From Tribonema minus (taxonomy: Eukaryota > Sar > Xanthophyceae > Tribonematales > Tribonemataceae): 64,000 nt of DNA. Shown here piece after piece: positions 57,645 through 64,000 of the stretch. Positions within the stretch are counted from its first letter, which is position 1. Every line of letters starts with the position of its first letter. The stretch is taken from assembly GCA_017506865.1 (NCBI GenBank), contig JAFCMP010000526.1:372001-436000 (forward strand), in the 5' to 3' direction. The position numbers and the translations under genes were made by a program. The notes under the pieces are model-generated. The model did no database searches, had not been told where the DNA came from, and was given only the letters and a program-made list of their open reading frames with translations.

Positions 57645-60600
57645 ATGTTGGCGCAGGATCACCCTCCGATGCCAGGCTCGCTGACGCGCTCTGTGGGCTC
57701 TGTCAACATGTCGGCGCCGCTCGCAGACGTCCCAGAGCTGCAGCCTGCTTTCTCTAGGGAGGATGCCCCAGAGCTGCACCAATACGAGGTCCTGGACCAT
57801 CTCGGCGAGGGTGCGACGGCGACCGTCAAGCTGTGCCGGCGGGTCAGCCGGAAGGGGAAGCCTGGAAGCGATGACGAGCTAGTCGCCGTCAAGATCATGG
57901 AGAAAAAACATTTACAGAGGCAGAGGTGCGTCTGCTGCTGCTGTGCCTGCCTGCTTGCCCGCTGGGGTCTGCCTCAAATCCTGCACGCCCTGTCACGTCA
58001 CATGCTATCACGTGCGAATTCCTCACGTGTGCAGGGCGCTGGGAGGGGATCGGGGGGGACTGATGAAAGAGGATGGGCTGCACAAGCTGAAGCAGGAGAT
58101 CGCAATCATGAAGAAGCTCATTCACCCCAACGTGGTGCAGGTTAATACCGGCAGCAGGCCGAGCAGCACTTGCCTTTGCTCATTGACTGAGGCGTGTTAG
58201 GTAGCATTGTTTGATAGTTGTCGCTGCAACAGTGAGGCATTGTTTGGTTTGAAGGTCCATTGTGTCGTCAACGCTTTGCTACCTTCACCTAGTACACCGG
58301 CTCTCTGCCTACCCCTCAAGCAGTGCGACCATTTTTAGTGTCACTCAGCTCAGCTCAGCTGCTGGAGCACAACACTGTTGAAGTCTGGTAGTACCTCAAT
58401 TGCTTTGCATACTTGACAACGGAACGCGATTCCCGCTCATTTCAGTGTCATGCGACTGCAGCAAATGTGAGCACCTTGATGTTTGGTGAGAGTTCGCGCG
58501 TACTGGTGCTGCCTTCGCCTGCCATCCAGCTGCACTACGGTACCACCCCAACAACCCCATGCCGAACAAGATGACACGGGCGCCAACCCATGCCAAGAAA
58601 CCCCTATCGCCCCCACGCCCCCCAAATGCCTCTTCACCCCCCTCACCCCCCCCCACCCCCCCCCTGCTCCCCCCTGCTCCCCCCCGCAGCTGATCGAAGT
58701 CATCGACTTCCCCGAAAACGCGTGCGCGTACCTCGTCCTGGAGTACGTGCACGGCGGGCCCATCATGACGTGGGACGACGAGCGCCGCGCGTACAAGTAC
58801 CCGCCGCACCGCGGAGCCGTGCCGCCGCCGCTCGTCGCGCAGTTCTTCATGGACGCGCTCACGGGGCTGCAGTTCCTGCACGCCAACAACATCATACACA
58901 GGGATCTGAAGCCGGATAGTGAGTTGAAGTTGGTAGTGGTGATTGCAGTTCCAATTTCCAGTCCTGCGCTTTGGGCCTGATGATGCCATGTGTAGCGCTT
59001 TGCTCGTCGCACAGTTCTCTATGGACGCGCTCGCGGTGCTGCAGTTCCTGCACGCCAACAACATCATACACAGGGACCTGAAGCCCGACAGTGAGTCGCA
59101 GTGGCTTCAAACGCTAGCCATGCGCTTAGGTCATGATAGTGCTGCATGTCGCGCACCAGCAACATGATACACAGAGATCTGAAGCCTGATAGTAAGTTGC
59201 AGTTGGCAGCGGTGATTTTAGTTCTAACTTCTAGTTCTGCGCAGAGGGCACGGTAGCGCTATGTGTAGCGCATTGCTCGCCGCGCAGTTCTTCATGGACG
59301 CGCTCGCGGTGCTGCAGTTCCCGCACGCGAACAACATCATACACAGAGACCCTGAAGCCCGACAGTGAGTCGCAATGGGTGGTGCCGATTGCACATCAAA
59401 CCCTATTCAGTCATGCGTAACTCGCAGGGGGTAGTGTTACGATTGCACTGCTGCTGCGCGCCGACAGCGTCATACATATAGAGGGATAGGTTAGGGTTAG
59501 GGTTAGGGTTAGGTTATATATATATATAGAGGGATCTGAAGCCTGACAGTGAGCTGCAGTGGGTGGTGGTGATTGTAGTGTTGCTGCGCGCCAGCGGCGC
59601 CATACGTAGAGATCTGAAGCCTGACAGTAAGGTGCAGTGGGTGGTGGCAGTCTCGGAGTTGCTGCACGCCAGCAACGTCATAACACACAGGGATCTGAAG
59701 CTTGACAGTGAGTCGCAGCGGGTAGTGTGCTGATTGCGCTTCAAATCCCTAGTCACACGCTTACGGCATGATGATGCTAATGTAGCGGTAGGTATCGTGG
59801 CGTAGGCGCTACGCATGCACGTTTGTTTGAACGACATTTCTGGCTGGTATGGGCATACATGTGTGCAAATTTGTATGTCTTGCCTAGAGTCAGCGGACTC
59901 GGCGCCATTGCTGCCGCCTCCGCGCCATGTCACTGAATCACCCATGGCACAGCGGTGCATGACTGCGCCTCTCAACACGCATAATCATCATCACTCTCAT
60001 TCCTCCCAGCAGCCAAACGATCATGACATGGCACGCTCTGTCACATCCAATAACACACGCTTGCCGACGCGCCTGTGACACTGCGCTTGACGACGCAGAC
60101 ATACTGGTCGGGCGCGACGGGACGGTCAAGATCGCGGACTTCGGCGTCGCGCACTACTTTGCAAATGAGCGCGTGCCCACGAGCGACATCGCGCGCAGCG
60201 TCAGCCGCGGCATGGTCCACGACGTGCAGGGCACGTGGTACGTATGCTTGCGATGATACAGATACATGCCCTGCCCGTGAGCGATGATCTGGACACATAC
60301 TTTACATATGGAAAACGAATCAAAAAGATCGTTGAGCTCTAAGGTGACACGGGATGGTGAGCCGCGAGTGCCTTCCACCAATAACCATGGTCGCCGCTGC
60401 TGCAGTCATTGGCCACGAGTCAAACAGTGCCACCGTGTCCACCAGTCAAAAAGACTTCTGTGTGCAAGCTTTTAGCGTTCGAGGCATGGGTGTTCAGTAT
60501 GGACAGGTCTCACGTGTTCGTATGCTTGCGATGATACAGATACATACCCTGCCCGTGAGCGATGATCTGGACGCATACTGTACATATGGTAGGACGGTCG

Positions 60601-62341
60601 CGATGATATAGGATTCCTATAGATGCATACCTGCCTGTGAGCGCGCGTGTCGACGAGCGACGTCGCGCACAGCGCTGCTCATGGTCCATGACGTGCACGG
60701 CACGTGGTACGTACGTATGGTAGGATGCTCGCGATGATAGAGATACATACCCATCCCTGAGCGCTGCCTGGCAACGTCGCGTGTCAGTGCCAGCTGCGAT
60801 GCACAGGGCGCGCGGGACACGCGTAGGATGGCATGATTCTCTGAGCGCGTACCGCTGCCCGGCAATGCCATGCGCAGCATCAGCCGTGGCGTGTGTCTGA
60901 TGGCGTGCCTGTGCAGCAGCGCTCAGCCTGCAAGCTCCACAACCATGTAATGGCAGTCCGTCTGCCGCGATCCCAAGTGCGCGACGCGCGGCAGCTGCAC
61001 GCGGTGCACTGGTCTTTTGCACCTGTAACTTCCACTTCAATAGGATGATGTGGACCGGCCCGAGCCTTCCATCTCTTGCGACGTGTCTGCGCTTTCTACC
61101 AGTTGCGGTACGTCTGGCCGTCGATCATGGCATGTATTACAACAGCACGCGACGCGCACTCACCGCCGCTGCGCTGCTGTCCGCGCGTGCGCAGGTACTT
61201 CTGGGCGCCGGAGGCGTGCCACATCGACACGAGCGACCGCTACAACGGCTACGCGGCCGACACGTGGGCGCTCGGCGTGTGCCTCTGGGTCTTCGCCTTC
61301 TGGACGCTCCCCTTCGACCACCAGGACCCCACGGAGCTGTTCGAGCTCATCTGCGCGGCGCCGCTGCGCTTCCCGCAGGGCGCCGCGGACCCGGACCTGC
61401 GCGCGCTGCTGGAAGGGCTCCTCGACAAGAGCCCTGCGCGGCGCCTCACGCTCGCGCAGGCGGCGGCGCACCGCTGGCAGCAGCGCCAGCTCGCGCCCGC
61501 GGCGCTGCGGCGCACGCCCACATACCGCGTCGTCGTGAGCGACGCCGACGTGAACGGCGCCATCACGCTCGGCAACGTCTTCTCCGTGCTCGGCGGCGCC
61601 GCGCAGAGCGCCGCGAGCGCCGCGAGCAGCGCCGCCACCAGCGGCGCGACGAGCGTCGTCGGCGCCGCGCAGCGCGCCTCGCGCATCCTGCTGCGGCCGC
61701 TCTCGAGCTCCGACGCGCCCGCGGAGGACGCGGCGCCGGCGCGCAAGGGCGGCGGCAGCGGCGGCGGCGGCGGAGGCAAGCCCCCGGCGCGGCGCTCCTC
61801 GAGCCAGGAGTCGTCAGAGGGCAGGGGAGGCGGCGGCGGCGGCAAGTTGCAGCTGTGGGGCCGGCGGCGCACGGCGAGCACGGGGTCGGAGGGCGACAGG
61901 GCGGCGCGCGGCGCGAGCTGCAACAGGGGCGCGGCGGCGGCGGAGGCGGCGCCCGTGGGCACCGTGTCGCCGGCGCAGGCGACGGAGCGCGGCAGCAGCA
62001 CCAACAGCGTGAGCAGCGGCGCCGCCGCCGCCGCCGGCCTGAGCTCCGCGGCGGCGGCGTCGCGCCGCGGCAGCGGCAGTGGCGGCAGCTACAGGAGCGC
62101 CATGGGCATGGTGCGGCGGATGAGCAGCGGGTTCTCGGCGGCGTCGGCGCGCGAGGGCGGCGTTGACGGTGGCGGCAGCGGCGGCGGCGGCGGCGGCGGC
62201 AGCACCGCGCGCAGCGTGATGGAGAGCAGCGGCGCCAGCGGCGGCGGCGGCCGCGAACGCGAGGGCAGCGGCGGTGGGTACGCGGGCCTGCCGCGCAGCA
62301 GCAGCAGCAGCGTTGACGGCTGCAACTGCTGCGTCATGTGA
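57645..62341 (+). CDS. CaMKK-type Ser/Thr protein kinase with CaaX terminus (5 exons, 633 aa)
   Basis: Exons 57645-57925, 58035-58140, 58690-58918, 60099-60237 and 61195-62341 join in phases 2, 0, 1 and 2. All kinase landmarks are present: LGEGATATV glycine loop (residues 53-61), VAVK lysine K83, alpha-C glutamate in KLKQEIAIMKKL (E115), HRDLKPDN (199-206), DFG (219-221), WAPEA (255-259) and DTWALGVCLWVF. The EIAIMKKLIHPNVVQ stretch, the long insert with YLVLEYVHGGPI and the PFDHQDPTELFELI region are typical of the CaMKK/SNF1-activating kinase group, which phosphorylate activation loops of kinases such as SnRK/AMPK. The roughly 290-residue tail is Gly/Ser/Ala-rich and disordered. It ends CNCCVM, a good CaaX box, so membrane attachment by prenylation is likely. 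Introns 3 and 4 contain many decaying copies of the preceding exon edge. Confidence 0.93.
59000..59730 (+). repeat. Up to six decaying copies of the end of kinase exon 3 in intron 3
   Basis: Exon 3 ends at 58918 in CATACACAGGGATCTGAAGC plus a donor. Copies end at about 59090, 59192, 59368, 59550, 59628 and 59708, each with a form of CA(A/G)CA(A/T)CAT, ACACAG(G/A)GA and CTGAAGCC(C/T)GA(C/T)AGT. The first keeps an open frame reading FLHANNIIHRDLKPD. Later ones are shorter and more diverged; the fourth is interrupted by a telomere-type tract. The flanking intron sequence is copied as well. Confidence 0.92.
59487..59514 (+). repeat. Telomere-type tract (TTAGGG)n inserted in a kinase exon copy
   Basis: About four TTAGGG units inside intron 3, bordered by a 12 bp direct repeat ATATAGAGGGAT at 59476-59487 and 59524-59535, with a TA run on the right. 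Confidence 0.92.
60510..60910 (+). repeat. Decaying copies of the end of kinase exon 4 in intron 4
   Basis: The exon 4 end and flank (ATGGTCCACGACGTGCAGGG, GGCACGTGGTACGTATG, GCGATGATACAGATACAT, CCTGCCCGTGAGCGATGAT) recur. The intron flank repeats at 60517-60610. The exon edge plus flank repeats at 60645-60765 (ATGGTCCATGACGTGCACGG). A fainter form lies at 60770-60905. Confidence 0.88.
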
Positions 62342-63820
62342 CGCAGGCGGTCTGCAGCGCGCGCGGGGGCGAGACAGCGCTCGCCCTGAACCGAGGGTTT
62401 TTCAGTGGCTGAGAGAGGGTCTGCCGCGGCATGCATCGCATGCTGCGCGCCTCCGCGCTGCGCGTGCAGCGCTGCGCATTGCGATAGCCGCGTCGCTGCG
62501 CCAGTGCCGTCTTTGGTTTGGCAGCAGCGACGCAAGTACAGAGAGGCACCGGTGGGCGTCGGCGGCAGTGCTGCAGCCGGCGGAAGCAGCCGCGGCGGCG
62601 GCAGCTGCAGCGGCGGCGGCAGCAGCAGTGGCGGCAGTAGCAGGTGCGGCGGCATTAGCCGCTGCAGCGCAGGTGGCGATTGCTCCAGCGCAGACCAGGT
62701 GCTGTGGCATCGGAGCTGATATCCGCCGGGCATGCGGACGTGCCCGCATACATACCGTAACGACCGGCGGGCAGCGCCCGTTCAGTCCTGTTAGGCGGCA
62801 GCGTTGATATTCCAAGTGTTGATGAATGCGAACGACGCGAGCGCGCCTCGCATGCGTCCTTATAGAGCCAGGAGCCACTGATCGAGGCAGGCACCGCGGC
62901 AGCTGACAACGGCAGTCAGCAATGCTCGGCGCGAGCGCGGGCGTACCGCACGCTTGCACATGGACGGGTGTGCCGCGACAAACTTGAACCTCAAGTTGCA
63001 CGCGAGGAGGGCGCGCGCACTGCTGGCGCTCGAGTCGCGCTGGCGGCGTGCGTGCGCGACCGTGGAGGCGCGATCGATCGATCGGTTGCGCTCCGCGTGT
63101 GCGCTCGCAAAGCGGGTGCCGAGTCGGCAGTTGCGACGGCGGGCGGCGCAATGGGCGCACACGCTCGGACACGCTGCGTGGAGGTCTCCTTGAGCCTCCC
63201 TATTTAAGCTACACATATATATGCGTGGCTCCCGAGCCCCCCTGTCCGAGCTCCACACAGTAGCTGCCTGCCCCCACATACAAATGGCCTACCTGCCTAG
63301 CCCCGCATATACTATGGCCCGGCACCAGAGGGCTGCGATTCTCCCTCCCTCGGTGTGTGCGCGACACATTCATTTTTGGTCCGCTTTCCTTCACTACAAG
63401 ACGGACGCTGCACATGTGCTTCCCCTTTTCAAAAAGTTTTATGCATCTGGTTTGTCTGATCTGAATGCATGTATGCTGATGGTTGGTGGCTTGTGGCATA
63501 TGTCAGTGCTAGACCGTGCCTGCCACCAACTATGAATCTCTGCTCTCTCTGTGCCGATTCAGGGGCAACGACTGCTGTTACATAGTGCGCCGTTTCTGAA
63601 AACGGATGGGCACGCCTACGCAGTTGCCCGCCTTTGCTGCTGCCGCGCGCTGCGCCTGCAGCACTGCCGTCGCCCGCCAGCGCCTCTCCTGGGACCGGCG
63701 CCAGTGCGTTAGTGCTGCGATTGCGCTGAGCAGCGCTGACCGCACTGCGCGCAGACGTGCAGCTTTGCGCAGGAGACTGGACTTCAACTTCAAGCCAAGG
63801 GGTTGCGACGAGCACACGTC
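62342..63820. other. Intergenic spacer, GC-rich at both ends
   Basis: No gene is recognised. GGC/AGC trinucleotide runs at 62570-62700 give open frames of low-complexity Gly/Ser/Ala without domains. The sequence from 62940 to 63200 is GC-rich and unstructured, with CGATCGATCGATCG at 63070. It should contain the kinase 3' end and the promoter of any gene starting at 63.8 kb. Confidence 0.5.
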
Positions 63821-64000
63821 ATGGACCAGCTTCCTGGCATGATGCAGCGCTTGAGTCCATCAGCGCTGCTGGTACGCAGAGCATGCCCGCACTTGCTAAC
63901 ACGGCCGGCGCTGCCGCCACCACTGCCGCTGCCGCTGCGCCGCCGCCGCCGCTGCGCCGCCGTCGTCGCCGTGCCGCGCCGCCGGCCGGCCCAGTCCTCG
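63821..64000 (+). CDS. Possible 5' end of a gene with a mitochondrial-type presequence (partial)
   Basis: From ATG at 63821 (further in-frame ATGs at 63839 and 63842) the frame is open to the edge. After MMQRLSPSALLVRRACPHLL it continues with Pro, Leu and Arg runs and no acidic residue, as in a mitochondrial or plastid targeting peptide. The composition rises sharply in GC as in the other exons here. No mature domain is reached, so this may be a GC-rich non-coding stretch. Confidence 0.3.
   Translation, partial: MDQLPGMMQRLSPSALLVRRACPHLLTRPALPPPLPLPLRRRRRCAAVVAVPRRRPAQSS

Noticed and set aside
58943-59167. A second kinase gene suggested by the HRDLKPD copy in intron 3
   Set aside because: Only the exon edge is present, with no glycine loop, DFG or APE of its own, and a graded series of further copies follows. 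It is a duplicated edge, not a gene.
63606-63842. Small Ala/Arg-rich frame near the right edge
   Set aside because: The frame lacks coding periodicity and overlaps the better candidate start at 63821.

Overview
The window is eukaryotic nuclear DNA. Protein-coding exons are very GC-rich and rich in Ala, Gly and Ser codons. They are separated by introns and spacers of much more balanced composition. Splice sites join in phase across 33 introns in seven multi-exon genes. Telomere-type (CCCTAA/TTAGGG) tracts lie inside introns. The protein set (a giant protein with CSPG/cadherin-like and ELWxxDGT repeats, a TRP-like ankyrin channel, an ankyrin protein of a kind I associate with diatoms and their relatives) suggests a stramenopile alga, perhaps a brown-alga or xanthophyte relative. 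The group assignment is inference; no rRNA or organelle marker is present.

Layout: (1) 1-21.1 kb, + strand: nine exons of one giant, probably secreted or type I membrane protein that begins upstream of the window. It has more than 20 CSPG/cadherin-like repeats and a late block of ELWxxDGT repeats. An in-frame TGA precedes a well-formed transmembrane segment. (2) 23.2-32.5 kb, - strand: an ankyrin/TRP-like cation channel in seven exons. (3) 32.7-36.1 kb, + strand: a DEDDh 3'-5' exonuclease in four exons, divergent from the channel. (4) 38.1-46.0 kb, - strand: translation initiation factor eIF2A in eight exons, 623 residues, complete. (5) 46.3-48.1 kb, + strand: an LYR-motif mitochondrial protein (LYRM5/ETFRF1 type, 97 residues) with a GC-AG intron, divergent from eIF2A. 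(6) 50.7-51.7 kb, - strand: a single-exon ankyrin-repeat protein. (7) 54.3-57.0 kb, - strand: a cyclin-fold protein. (8) 57.6-62.3 kb, + strand: a CaMKK-type protein kinase in five exons (633 residues) ending in a CaaX box, divergent from the cyclin. (9) 63.8 kb to the edge: the possible start of another gene. The genes are ordinary nuclear neighbours without an obvious shared pathway; three pairs are divergent with 0.2-0.7 kb between start codons.

The most striking structure is one I cannot assign to a known system. Around many exon-intron junctions, the adjoining intron carries one to six decaying tandem copies of the exon edge together with its splice site. I see this in the exonuclease, in five places in eIF2A, twice in the kinase and once in the cyclin. 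One kinase copy still encodes an intact HRDLKPD catalytic loop followed by a donor. Introns also hold several interstitial telomere tracts, and a few low-GC words (TTGAAGTT, GTAACTG, GAGCGCTG) recur through exons and introns alike. I recognised no retrovirus-like element, no autonomous transposon, no tRNA or rRNA gene and no CRISPR array.
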